44,144 bases of DNA from NCBI GenBank assembly GCA_018222405.1, contig JAAFAI010000034.1, forward strand, positions 1-44,144, in the 5' to 3' direction. Shown one piece after another: positions 17,248-25,324 of this stretch; the first letter of the stretch is position 1; every line of letters begins with the position of its first letter. Below the pieces are notes generated by a model. That model saw only the letters and a list, made by a program, of their open reading frames with translations, searched no databases and was not told the origin of the DNA. Made by a program: the position numbers and the translations under genes. The stretch comes from Gammaproteobacteria bacterium. GTDB taxonomy: Bacteria > Pseudomonadota > Gammaproteobacteria > Enterobacterales > Alteromonadaceae.

Positions 17248-18237
17248 ATGTCGATAAAACGAGGCGTCAGCCTTTATAGTTTTCAGCATGAGACCTTCCT
17301 TGGGAAAATGAACCTTGAAGATTGCATTCGCACTTGTGCTGAATTAGGTGCTAATGGCATCGAGGTCATTGGTGAACAAAGTTTCTGGGGCTACCCGGAA
17401 CAACCCGCCAGGGAAGAAGATATTCAACACTGGCATGCATTAATGGAAAAATACGGCACTACGCCGGTTGCCCATGATTTCATGCTGGACTACAAGCGTT
17501 ACAAAGGGCGTTTAATGCCATTCAACGAACAGGTTGAGAGCATTAAACGCGATATCGATTTTGCCAAACGCTTGGGTACGCCATTTTTACGTGCATTGGT
17601 ATCCATTGATCCAGATGTGCTGGTGGCCGCCGCGCCATACGCCGAAGAAGCGGGCGTGAAGTTGTTACTTGAAGTGCATGCACCACTGCATTTTGACCAT
17701 CCCTGGATTTTGCGCCACGCAGAGGCGTACGATAAATCAGGTTCTGATGCGCTGGGTTTCCTGCCAGACATGGGGATGTTTTTAGAGAAGTTCCCGCCGG
17801 TTTGGAAAGCGCGCTTTATTCGCAACGGTGTACCGCAGAAAATTGCCGACTACATTGAAAAAGCTTACGAAGATCGCGTACTCAGTGAATACGTGATCCA
17901 AAACGTGCGCGATATGGGCGGGGTAGGTCCTGCGCTGGGCATGGCTGAAACCCTGCGTCATAACGCAGCATATGAGCCGAAGCGGATGCTGGCGCACATG
18001 GATCGTATTCACAATATTCACGGCAAGTTTTATCAGATTACCGAAGATCTTGTTGAACCATCCATTCCTTACGATCAGATTGTTAAAGTACTCACTGAAG
18101 GTGGCTACAACGGCTATATCTGTTCTGAGTACGAAGGTAACCGTTGGATAGAAGACGCTGAAGAAGTGGATTCTGTTACACAGGTATCCAGACAGCAAAA
18201 AATGCTGGAAACCTTAATCAGTCAACAAGGTAAGTAG
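17248..18237 (+). CDS. C-glycoside deglycosidase alpha subunit (TIM barrel; DgpC/CarB-like)
   Basis: This 329-residue xylose-isomerase-like TIM barrel begins at the ATG at 17248, preceded by GGAG at about 7 nt; an ATG at 17224 lacks a good site. Likely metal ligands are E142 (LLLEVHAP), D174 (FLPDMGMF), H258 (NIHGKFY) and E294 (CSEYEG). The N-terminus GVSLYSFQ is typical of the C-deglycosidase catalytic subunit. Its identity rests mainly on the next gene, which encodes the characteristic small beta subunit, 8 bp downstream. In known systems (DgpB/C, CarB/C) the complex cleaves the C-C bond between a 3-oxo-glucose and an aromatic aglycone by metal-assisted elimination in the cytoplasm. Activity on O-glycosides is also possible. 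Confidence 0.82.
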   Translation: MSIKRGVSLYSFQHETFLGKMNLEDCIRTCAELGANGIEVIGEQSFWGYPEQPAREEDIQHWHALMEKYGTTPVAHDFMLDYKRYKGRLMPFNEQVESIKRDIDFAKRLGTPFLRALVSIDPDVLVAAAPYAEEAGVKLLLEVHAPLHFDHPWILRHAEAYDKSGSDALGFLPDMGMFLEKFPPVWKARFIRNGVPQKIADYIEKAYEDRVLSEYVIQNVRDMGGVGPALGMAETLRHNAAYEPKRMLAHMDRIHNIHGKFYQITEDLVEPSIPYDQIVKVLTEGGYNGYICSEYEGNRWIEDAEEVDSVTQVSRQQKMLETLISQQGK

Positions 18238-18245
18238 GAGGTCGT

Positions 18246-18632
18246 ATGTTTGATAATAAAGTTATTGTTGAAGATAGTCTGGCCGCTGAAACGCTGACTG
18301 ACGGCAGTGTAGGCGTAAGCGTGTTAGCGCGTTTGCCCTATTACCGTGGTTTGGGCTTGTCGATGATCGAAAATATCGCGGTAACTGTCGATGGCAAAGA
18401 GATCGAGCGCAGTAAGGTGCGTTTTGCTGCGCATGGCAACATGTGGACCCTGGACGAAATGGAAACTGAATATGGCGATCGCTGGAACTTTGGCGAAAAA
18501 GCCAAAGTGATTGCACTGACTGATGAGCCAGTAGCATCCGGTGAGCATGAGATCAGTGTGGCCATTACCATGCGGGTATCCTATTTGCCGTTTGTACCTA
18601 CCACCCGTGATATAAAAACCTTGTCTTTGTAA
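18246..18632 (+). CDS. C-glycoside deglycosidase beta subunit (DUF6379; DgpB/CarC-like)
   Basis: This 128-residue protein matches the small beta-sandwich subunit of C-glycoside deglycosidases. It has an N-terminal 'FDNKVIVEDSL' segment, a 'RLPYYRGLGLSMIENIAVTVDG' region (partial quotation of its core), a central 'MWTLDEMET' segment and a C-terminal 'VSYLPFVPTTRD' segment. This arrangement is shared with CarC/DgpB. The start has a strong ribosome site (AGGAGG). It lies 8 bp after the TIM-barrel subunit, as in characterised pairs. The beta subunit has no catalytic residues of its own and shapes the aglycone pocket of the alpha subunit. Its presence is the best marker that this operon cleaves C-glycosides or 3-keto-glycosides. 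Confidence 0.85.
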   Translation: MFDNKVIVEDSLAAETLTDGSVGVSVLARLPYYRGLGLSMIENIAVTVDGKEIERSKVRFAAHGNMWTLDEMETEYGDRWNFGEKAKVIALTDEPVASGEHEISVAITMRVSYLPFVPTTRDIKTLSL

Positions 18633-18695
18633 ACCAACCTGCCGGTACAGAGCTGTGGCGTATTGCTTTGTACCGGTGTTTGCGCGGAGGCCTTT

Positions 18696-19697
18696 ATGCT
18701 GGATTCTGCTTTTCAACGGTTGGCTAACAAACTAACCGACCACCAACATACTTTCTTTTTCATCCTGCTTTGCTCATGTGTATTTCCTGTTATCGGTGCA
18801 GAAAGCGTGGTAATACCCGTGCCTGATTACCGTCCGCCGGAAACGGTGCAACGGGTTGTTGTGCCTGCTGTTCCGTCAGACACTGCCAGCCGGGTACTTA
18901 TTGTGACCGGTGAGAGTTCTTACGAACACGACTGGACCGGCGTGAATACCCGTTTGCGAAGCTTAATGCTGGAAACCGGCGTGCTTGATGTACGGGTGAT
19001 TGAAGACCCGCGGGTGCTCACGCTGGACATGTTGAATCGCTACGACGCAGTGTTTGTAAACTATCTGGGCCGGTGGAATTATACCGATACGCAAGAAGCC
19101 CGGTGGGGCAGCATTGCCGAGCAGGCGTTGTTTGATTATGCCAAAAATGGCGGCGGGGTAGTGCTGTATCACGCCTCACTGAATATGGGCTCGCCCGGCT
19201 GGCCTGAATTTGAGCAGCTCGCTGGTGGCACGATGCGCCCGCATCAGGGCAGTCGCCGCTCACCCCCCGATGCGTTTCTGGTGAATATTACCGACCATGC
19301 ACATCCGGTTACGCAAGGTATGCGTGACTATGTGTGGACCATGAATGATGACATGTACACCAACATGTACTGGCATCCGAACGCCAAAATTCGTGTACTG
19401 GCAACCGCCTATGATGACCCGGCGTTATATTCACAAACCATTGCTGGCCCTAAGTATCCGCCGCATTTATATACACCTGAAAAACTCGCTGCGATGCAAG
19501 CGATGGCAGCAGATAACCCACAAGTGTGGACGGTAGAGTACGGTAAAGGCAGGGTGTTTTGTATTGCCCTTGGGCATGGCCCGGATACGCTGCTACACGA
19601 TGGGGTGAAAAGTTTAATTTTGCGTGGAACGCAGTGGGCAGCCACGGGCAGCGTTACGATTCCCCTTGGGGCCAAAGCCCGTGCATTTAATCAATAA
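18696..19697 (+). CDS. Secreted ThuA-domain protein
   Basis: This 333-residue protein begins at the ATG at 18696 with a GGAGG site 5 nt upstream. It has an N-terminal hydrophobic signal segment (FFFILLCSCVFPVIGA). The ThuA-like glutamine-amidotransferase-fold domain covers most of the chain: VLIVTGESSYEHDW, GGGVVLYHASLNM, and a C-terminal GKGRVFCIALGHGPDTL. ThuA proteins accompany sugar C3-oxidation systems such as the ThuAB trehalose/3-keto system. Their biochemical role is not well settled, but a hydrolase or isomerase of 3-keto-sugars is proposed. Its position between the deglycosidase and the GMC dehydrogenase fits that pathway. A periplasmic location is expected. Confidence 0.82.
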   Translation: MLDSAFQRLANKLTDHQHTFFFILLCSCVFPVIGAESVVIPVPDYRPPETVQRVVVPAVPSDTASRVLIVTGESSYEHDWTGVNTRLRSLMLETGVLDVRVIEDPRVLTLDMLNRYDAVFVNYLGRWNYTDTQEARWGSIAEQALFDYAKNGGGVVLYHASLNMGSPGWPEFEQLAGGTMRPHQGSRRSPPDAFLVNITDHAHPVTQGMRDYVWTMNDDMYTNMYWHPNAKIRVLATAYDDPALYSQTIAGPKYPPHLYTPEKLAAMQAMAADNPQVWTVEYGKGRVFCIALGHGPDTLLHDGVKSLILRGTQWAATGSVTIPLGAKARAFNQ

Positions 19698-19708
19698 GAG
19701 AGCAATCA

Positions 19709-20278
19709 ATGAATACCATTGACAATACGCAGCGCAGAACCTGGCTAAAGCAGGCCATGGCAGCCTGTGGGCTGGCACTGACGCCAGCAGCCGTATGGGC
19801 CGCGCTGGATAAATCATCACTGACGGATAAGTCGTTTTTCACGCTGATCTGTGATCTGGTGATCCCTGATACATCGGTGCCAGGGGCCGCTAAAGCCAAG
19901 GTACCAGACTTTATTACCCTAGCCGCCGCACATGGCATGAAGGGCGCTAAAGCTGAGCAAATCAGCGGCTTCGAAGTCTTGTTAAACGAACATACCGGTA
20001 ATGTATTCGTGTCGCTAAACGAGCAAGAGCAAAAGACTGCACTAACGGCACTGGACGCTGCTGCATTCAGTCATCCACGAGGCGTACCCATGCCCGAAGT
20101 ACTGGCTGCATGGAAAGCGCTGAAGGCGCTTATTGTAGTGGGTTATTTTACGTCTGAGATTGGTGCGAGTCAGGCTTTGCGATACGTACTGGTGCCAGGA
20201 CGGTTCAACCCGGATGTGCCCCTTAGTGATAACCCCAAAGCCTTTTCCACCGACTGGACAGGAGTGAAATACGCATGA
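19709..20278 (+). CDS. Tat-exported small subunit of GMC dehydrogenase (gluconate 2-dehydrogenase subunit 3 family)
   Basis: This 189-residue protein starts with a Tat signal (QRRTWLKQAMAACGLAL, Ala-rich to AVWA), followed by the small helical domain of gluconate 2-dehydrogenase subunit 3 proteins. In this family the small subunit carries the folded FAD subunit across the membrane in a piggy-back fashion. Its stop codon overlaps the start of the GMC subunit (ATGA), which couples their translation. It is the periplasmic chaperone and partner of the next gene. Confidence 0.87.
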   Translation: MNTIDNTQRRTWLKQAMAACGLALTPAAVWAALDKSSLTDKSFFTLICDLVIPDTSVPGAAKAKVPDFITLAAAHGMKGAKAEQISGFEVLLNEHTGNVFVSLNEQEQKTALTALDAAAFSHPRGVPMPEVLAAWKALKALIVVGYFTSEIGASQALRYVLVPGRFNPDVPLSDNPKAFSTDWTGVKYA

Positions 20279-21969
20279 GTAGTGAAATGCAATACGATGC
20301 CATTGTGGTGGGCTCTGGGATCACCGGTGGCTGGGCGGCCAAGTCGCTTACCGAAAAAGGCTTAAAAGTACTGTTGCTGGAGCGGGGTGAAAACATTCCT
20401 CACCGCACCGGTTACAAAAATGAAATGCGCGCGCCCTGGGAAATGCCGTTTCGCGGTGAGGGTGATCAGGCGTACATCGACGAGCACTACCCGGTACAAC
20501 AACATTCCGGGCATTTAACTGAGTGGAATCAGAGCTATTGGGTAGATGATAAAGCGCAGCCTTACCAAACACCGGGCGACAGCCAGTTTCGCTGGATTCG
20601 GGGTTATCATCTGGGTGGGAAATCGCTCATGTGGGGCAGGCAGTGTTATCGCTGGAGTGATTATGACTTTAGCGCCAATGCCAATGACGGTCATGGCACC
20701 GACTGGCCGATTCGCTATAAGGATATTGCCCCCTGGTATGATCATGTTGAACAGTTTGTCGGCATTTCCGGGGCCAAAGAAGGGTTGCCGCAATTACCCG
20801 ACGGTGAGTTTCAGCCGCCGATGGCGCTCAATGTTGTTGAGCAATATATGCGCGAGCAAATTGCCGAACATTTCCCTGACCGCAGGCTCACCATTGGACG
20901 TACGGCCAATCTAACTGAAGGCAAGCTGGACGAAGGCCGCGCGCCATGTCAGAACCGCTCGATTTGCTCGCGCGGTTGTTCGTTTGGTGCGTATTTCAGT
21001 ACGCAAAGCAGCACGTTACCGGCTGCGCAGAAAACTGGTAATTTAACCCTGCTGACCAACAGTATGGCGTCTCGTCTGATCCACGATAAAGCTTCTAATC
21101 GCATTAGCGGTGTGGAAGTGCTCAACACCCAAACCCGCCAAACCACCACTTACCACAGTAAACTGGTGTTTTTGTGTGCGGGGGCGTTTAACTCCGTAGG
21201 TTTATTGCTGCGGTCAACGTCTGAGGCTTTTCCAAACGGGTTGGCCAACAGCAGTGGTGTGTTGGGTAAGTACATTATGGATCACGCCAGTACCGTTGGT
21301 GTGGCATCGGTTATTCCCGGCTTTAACGACCGTTATTACTACGGTAACCGGCCAACCGGCGTGGTGATCCCGCGGTTTGTGAATTTAGACATACCGGAAG
21401 AAGGCTATACCCGCGGATTCTCTTATCAGGGGGGCGCTTACCGCGCGGGCTGGTCACGCGGTTATAAACAAGCAGGTATTGGCGAAGACTTTGCCAACGA
21501 CTTGCAAGGGCCGGGCGACTGGAAGTTTGTGTTAACCAGTTTTGCCGAATGTTTGCCTCGTGAAGAAAACCACATCACCCTGGACCCAGAGAAAACTGAC
21601 GCCGATGGTTTCCCGCAACTGCAAATTCATTTTTCGTTTAGCGACAATGAACACAAGTTGCTTAAAGCTGCAAAGGAAGAGGCGGCTAAAATGGTCACCG
21701 CAGCGGGCGGTAAAGTGTTGTTCGGTTCAGACCGGCCAAACCCTGGTGGCTCCGCTATTCACGAAATGGGTGGCGCGCGGATGGGGCGCGATGCCAAAAC
21801 GTCTGTGTTAAACGGGTATAATCAGGCCCACGACGTGCCCAACCTGTTTGTGACCGATGGCGCGGCAATGGCCTCTTCTGCGTGTCAGAATCCGTCGTTA
21901 ACCTATATGGCACTGACCGCCAGAGCGGCCGATTACGCCGCATCGCAACTGGCCAAAGGGCTGATTTAA
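20275..21969 (+). CDS. GMC-family FAD oxidoreductase, glucoside 3-dehydrogenase-like
   Basis: This 564-residue protein has an N-terminal Rossmann motif (GSGITGGWAAKSL) for FAD, a GGKSLMWG segment, the catalytic H496 in AIHEMGGARMG and N539 in CQNPSLTYMALTAR. Cysteines C225, C231 and C235 lie where related FAD glucose dehydrogenases bind a [3Fe-4S] cluster. It has no signal peptide of its own, so it probably exits with the Tat-signalled small subunit. Related enzymes oxidise the C3 hydroxyl of glucosides, which is the step needed before elimination by the deglycosidase. No cytochrome c (CXXCH) subunit is encoded nearby, so the electron acceptor must come from elsewhere. Substrate is inferred from context. 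Confidence 0.86.
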   Translation: MSSEMQYDAIVVGSGITGGWAAKSLTEKGLKVLLLERGENIPHRTGYKNEMRAPWEMPFRGEGDQAYIDEHYPVQQHSGHLTEWNQSYWVDDKAQPYQTPGDSQFRWIRGYHLGGKSLMWGRQCYRWSDYDFSANANDGHGTDWPIRYKDIAPWYDHVEQFVGISGAKEGLPQLPDGEFQPPMALNVVEQYMREQIAEHFPDRRLTIGRTANLTEGKLDEGRAPCQNRSICSRGCSFGAYFSTQSSTLPAAQKTGNLTLLTNSMASRLIHDKASNRISGVEVLNTQTRQTTTYHSKLVFLCAGAFNSVGLLLRSTSEAFPNGLANSSGVLGKYIMDHASTVGVASVIPGFNDRYYYGNRPTGVVIPRFVNLDIPEEGYTRGFSYQGGAYRAGWSRGYKQAGIGEDFANDLQGPGDWKFVLTSFAECLPREENHITLDPEKTDADGFPQLQIHFSFSDNEHKLLKAAKEEAAKMVTAAGGKVLFGSDRPNPGGSAIHEMGGARMGRDAKTSVLNGYNQAHDVPNLFVTDGAAMASSACQNPSLTYMALTARAADYAASQLAKGLI

Positions 21970-21978
21970 TGTTCCTGT

Positions 21979-22004
21979 TGGCGGTGTTCATCGAAGTACC
22001 GCCA
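21979..22004 (+). other. Weak hairpin after the GMC gene
   Basis: TGGCGGT and ACCGCCA form a 7-bp stem with a 12-nt loop between the GMC stop and the Qnr-like gene. There is only a short T-poor tail, so it is at most a leaky terminator. Confidence 0.35.
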
Positions 22005-22023
22005 CTTAATCAAGTTGTACACA

Positions 22024-22674
22024 ATGAAAAACGAAATATTTGAACGCGTTGATTTTTCCGGTCAGGACTTGTCAGGGCAGTATTATTCACATTGCCAGTT
22101 TCTCGGTTGCCGGTTTGATCGGTGCGATCTAACCGATGCAATATTTGAGCACTGTAGTTTTGTGGAGCCAGGCGCCGAGGGGGCTTGCTCTTTTAGTTTC
22201 AGTAAATTAGCTGATGCACGCTTTGAGCATTGCAAAATGGCCATGGTCAATTTTAAAGGGGCCGATTGCTTAGGCATTGTATTGAATGAATGCGATTTAA
22301 AAGGCGCTGATTTTTCTCAGGCCAGTTTTAGCAATCAGATTAACCACAATAGCTATTTTTGTTCAGCCGTGATCACTAATTGCAATTTAAGTTATGCCAA
22401 TCTGTCGCGAGCACGACTTGAATCTTGCAAGTTATCAGGTAACCGATGGACAGACGCAAACCTAAGCGGAGCCACTCTACAGGGGGCTGATTTATCGCGG
22501 GGCGAGTTCTCGCCGGAAAGCTGGTATCAGTGCCAACTGCAAAACGCCGATTTGCGTCATTGTGATTTGGTGGGATTAGATATTCGCAGGGTGGATGTCA
22601 CCGGTATCAAAATCACGCAGTGGCAGCAGCACGAATTGCTGGTGCAGTTGGGGATAGAGGTTGAGGAAGATTAG
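22024..22674 (+). CDS. Qnr-like pentapeptide-repeat protein
   Basis: This 216-residue protein, starting at the ATG at 22024, is built of A(D/N)LXX-type pentapeptide repeats that form a right-handed beta-helix. It matches the Qnr quinolone-protection proteins in length (about 218) and in landmarks: an N-terminal 'VDFSGQDLSG', an insertion at 'FVEPGAEGACSFS' (loop A position), the 'NQINHNSYFCSA' segment (loop B position) and the C-terminal 'DIRRVDVTGIKITQWQQHELL' region, of which the end is the dimerisation helix. Qnr proteins bind DNA gyrase or topoisomerase IV and shield it from quinolones. Chromosomal Qnr genes are known in aquatic Gammaproteobacteria. Here it lies between catabolic genes, on the same strand, with a weak ribosome site. 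A role in protecting gyrase from a planar aromatic is speculative. Confidence 0.85.
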   Translation: MKNEIFERVDFSGQDLSGQYYSHCQFLGCRFDRCDLTDAIFEHCSFVEPGAEGACSFSFSKLADARFEHCKMAMVNFKGADCLGIVLNECDLKGADFSQASFSNQINHNSYFCSAVITNCNLSYANLSRARLESCKLSGNRWTDANLSGATLQGADLSRGEFSPESWYQCQLQNADLRHCDLVGLDIRRVDVTGIKITQWQQHELLVQLGIEVEED

Positions 22675-22949
22675 GAATGAAGGGGGAAACGGCTTAGATT
22701 GACGGCGCGCGCCATAGGTCAGCAGTCCCTAATGAAAAAGCAATTTACTCTGCCAATTGAGATTGTCAATTCTCGACCAGATAGCGGCCTGAATAAACGA
22801 CAAATAGAGTCTATTTATATTTCAAATTTTCAATTTATTAACAAAAAAACTAGCATCATCGGAATGATTAAAAAGCATCTTGGCAGTCCTTCAAACTATT
22901 AAGATACATAGGTGCTGTTGCAGTCAAACTTGTCAATTGGAGCTAATTT

Positions 22950-24104
22950 ATGTTTGAACCATTTCCGGGGAATTATGTTTGGAATCTGCAGGTTAATCTT
23001 GCTCTCATCTGCGGTGGTAATCATGGCGAAATCGATGAAGCCTGTCGCCCGATTAAAGAAGCCGCAGCTAACGGTGAGGATGCTGGTACGGCTTTGTTGT
23101 TTGATAGTTGGATAGCAGTTGCTAAACAAGTTGAAGAAAACGCTCGTAAGGATGAAGAAGCGGGTTATTTACTTTCTGCAGGTACCAAATATGCGCGAGC
23201 GTCCGGATATTACCTCTCCGCCGAACGCATGCAGTCAAGAGATTATGCGCCACGTTGGGAAGCTTATGACAAAGGCCTGGAACTCTACCGAAAACACGTT
23301 GAATGTAGCGGTTTACACGTAGATTTCGTTGAGATCCCTTTCGAAGACACTACGTATCCTGCCATTTTTGTTCATGATGGCAGCGGCATTAAACGTCCGG
23401 CACTGGTTTCCTGTAATGGCCTCGACAGTATGAAAGAACAGGTCAATATGGCGGGACATGGCAAGTCCAATCTGGACCGAGGTATGTATACCTTATTCGT
23501 CGACCAGCCTGGTACCGGCGAAGCACTGCGTAAGCGCGGTCTCACTGCCGTATATGATACCGAGCGCTGGGCGACTCCAGCGTATGAATACCTGGCATCA
23601 CGTGCCGATGTGGACGAAAACAAAATCGGTATGTTCGGCTTGTCCCTGGGCGGATATTACGCACCGCGTGCCGCTGCCAATGAATCTCGTTTTGCGCTGT
23701 GCGCCGTCATGGGGGCAAATCACGTTTGGGGGCAACGTCAGAAAGAACGGATGGAACGTGAAGGTGAAAATCCGGTGCCACATTACTGGGATCATGTTCT
23801 GTGGGTCTGGGGATTCGACAATTTAGATGACTTTATGGCTTACATGCCAAACGTCACCCTGGACGGTCAGATTGAAAAAATGAAAATGCCATTTTTAGTT
23901 ACCCATGGTGAAGGTGATCGTCAAATTCCAGTGGCAAATGCCTACCGTTCTTATGAACAGGCCATTAACAGCAGTCAGCGTCATCTGCGCGTCTTTACCA
24001 AAAAAGACTTTGAAATTGAGCATTGTGGCGCTGACAACGGCACGGCTATGCGGGATTACATCGCTGACTGGTGCGCAGAGACATTCGCAAAAATAGACAA
24101 ATAG
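22950..24104 (+). CDS. Alpha/beta hydrolase, 2,6-dihydroxypseudooxynicotine hydrolase-like (C-C hydrolase)
   Basis: This 384-residue protein has an all-helical N-terminal part (about residues 1-125) followed by an alpha/beta-hydrolase domain. The nucleophile S232 lies in FGLSLGGYYAPR, D323 in GEGDRQIP and H358 in IEHCGADN, giving a complete triad. The layout matches the family of 2,6-dihydroxypseudooxynicotine hydrolase and fungal Ayg1, which cleave C-C bonds next to an aromatic ring. The start ATG has GGAG at 8 nt. It is followed by its own strong terminator and precedes the extradiol-dioxygenase operon. It may split an acyl side chain from the aglycone or from a ring-fission product. It lacks a signal peptide. 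Confidence 0.8.
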   Translation: MFEPFPGNYVWNLQVNLALICGGNHGEIDEACRPIKEAAANGEDAGTALLFDSWIAVAKQVEENARKDEEAGYLLSAGTKYARASGYYLSAERMQSRDYAPRWEAYDKGLELYRKHVECSGLHVDFVEIPFEDTTYPAIFVHDGSGIKRPALVSCNGLDSMKEQVNMAGHGKSNLDRGMYTLFVDQPGTGEALRKRGLTAVYDTERWATPAYEYLASRADVDENKIGMFGLSLGGYYAPRAAANESRFALCAVMGANHVWGQRQKERMEREGENPVPHYWDHVLWVWGFDNLDDFMAYMPNVTLDGQIEKMKMPFLVTHGEGDRQIPVANAYRSYEQAINSSQRHLRVFTKKDFEIEHCGADNGTAMRDYIADWCAETFAKIDK

Positions 24105-24121
24105 ACATGATTTGCCTGTAG

Positions 24122-24153
24122 AAAAATGAGGCGCAACCGCGCCTCATTTTTTT
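24122..24153 (+). terminator. Rho-independent terminator after the hydrolase gene
   Basis: A 13-bp stem (AAAAATGAGGCGC/GCGCCTCATTTTT) with loop AACC runs into T residues, 17 bp after the stop codon. Confidence 0.92.
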
Positions 24154-24178
24154 ATTTTGTTACATGAATAATGACTAA

Positions 24179-24192
24179 TTGACCTGTGTCAA
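24179..24192. promoter_or_regulatory. Candidate operator TTGAC-N4-GTCAA
   Basis: TTGACCTGTGTCAA is a 5+4+5 inverted repeat in the 238-bp gap before the dioxygenase gene. The left arm could double as a -35 box (TTGACC). No clear -10 is seen at 17 bp. Confidence 0.3.
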
Positions 24193-24391
24193 ATATGTTA
24201 AATTTGCAGTTCTTTAAATTCCATTCATGTTGTGCCGATTGATTTTTAAATTTATGATTTTATTCTGTTTTGTTGTTCGGGTTGCTGTGTATTGGTAATG
24301 TAAATAAAGTGTATCTGTGCAAACTATTTCTAGCCTCAGGGGCTTCTGTTTAGACTGGCAAAATGTAGAGAAAAACAAGAGTAACGCGAAT

Positions 24392-25324
24392 ATGAATATT
24401 CTGGGACCTGATGAACTGGTATTTGGCGTCGATGATGTCGAAGCCTGTTGCCAGTATCTGACCGATTACGGTTTACTGCCAGTGAATAAAAATGCCAATG
24501 GTGGTCGATTTGAAGGTCTTGATGGTACGGCGATAGTGATTAAGCATCGTGATGATGACAGTTTGCCTGCTGCACTTCCAACCGGCTCTATGTTGCGTGA
24601 AACGGTGTACGGTGTTGCTGACCAAAAGACGCTGGATGCCATCGAAGCCGAATTAAGTAAAGACCGAAACGTTGGCAAAGATGCGTCTGGGAAGCTGGCT
24701 ACGGTAGACGACAGCGGTTTTGCATTGGGTTTTCAGGTGTCTTGCAGAAAACCGTTTGAAGGTAAAAACGAGCAGGTAAATTCGCCAGGATTTGAGGCTT
24801 TACGAGGCCCTAATCAAATCGGCGCTGATACCTCTTACGATATCGTGCCTTCGTCTTTATCTCACGTGGTGTATTTTGTGCCGGATGGCAAAAAAGCCGA
24901 GTCATTTTATATCGACAGGCTGGGTTTCAAAGTGGTAGACAGATTTACGCAGTTGGGGCCGTTTCTGCGCCCTGCTGGCACGCTAGAACACCATACCTTG
25001 TTCTTAATTGAAACCCCGCCGCACATGCAAGGCTGTGAACACTTCACATTCCACCTTGCTGGACCAAACGAATTGTTGCTGGCTGGCAAGCGTTTCCAGG
25101 ATAAAGGCTATGAAAGTTTTTGGGGGCCTGGCCGCCATATCTTTGGTTCCAATTATTTCTGGTATTTCAACAGTCCTATGGGTGTTCACGTGGAATACGA
25201 TGCCGATATGGATTTACACGATGACAGTTGGACGCCTCGCGAAGCAATGGCATCGGCAGATGCGTCACAAATTTTCAATTTTACCCTGGCGACTAATTGG
25301 ATGCCGGGAGGCGATCCTCATTGA
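24392..25324 (+). CDS. Type I extradiol dioxygenase (VOC family)
   Basis: This 310-residue two-domain vicinal-oxygen-chelate protein resembles 2,3-dihydroxybiphenyl dioxygenases. The likely iron ligands are all in the C-terminal domain: H158 (LSHVVYF), H217 (CEHFTFH) and E268 (GVHVEYD). H200/H201 (LEHHTLF) sit where the catalytic acid-base His is found. The N-terminal domain lacks ligands, as expected for this type. The ATG at 24392 is preferred because a GTG at 24317 adds 25 residues unlike the family. It overlaps the next gene, a Rieske-FAD monooxygenase, so hydroxylation and ring cleavage are probably coupled. The substrate is likely a catechol or a trihydroxylated ring of an aglycone. Confidence 0.85.
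   Translation: MNILGPDELVFGVDDVEACCQYLTDYGLLPVNKNANGGRFEGLDGTAIVIKHRDDDSLPAALPTGSMLRETVYGVADQKTLDAIEAELSKDRNVGKDASGKLATVDDSGFALGFQVSCRKPFEGKNEQVNSPGFEALRGPNQIGADTSYDIVPSSLSHVVYFVPDGKKAESFYIDRLGFKVVDRFTQLGPFLRPAGTLEHHTLFLIETPPHMQGCEHFTFHLAGPNELLLAGKRFQDKGYESFWGPGRHIFGSNYFWYFNSPMGVHVEYDADMDLHDDSWTPREAMASADASQIFNFTLATNWMPGGDPH

Noticed and set aside
22699..22902. 67-codon frame between the Qnr-like and hydrolase genes
   Set aside because: No ribosome site and no family I recognise. It might be a small gene (from ATG 22732), but the evidence is too weak to annotate.
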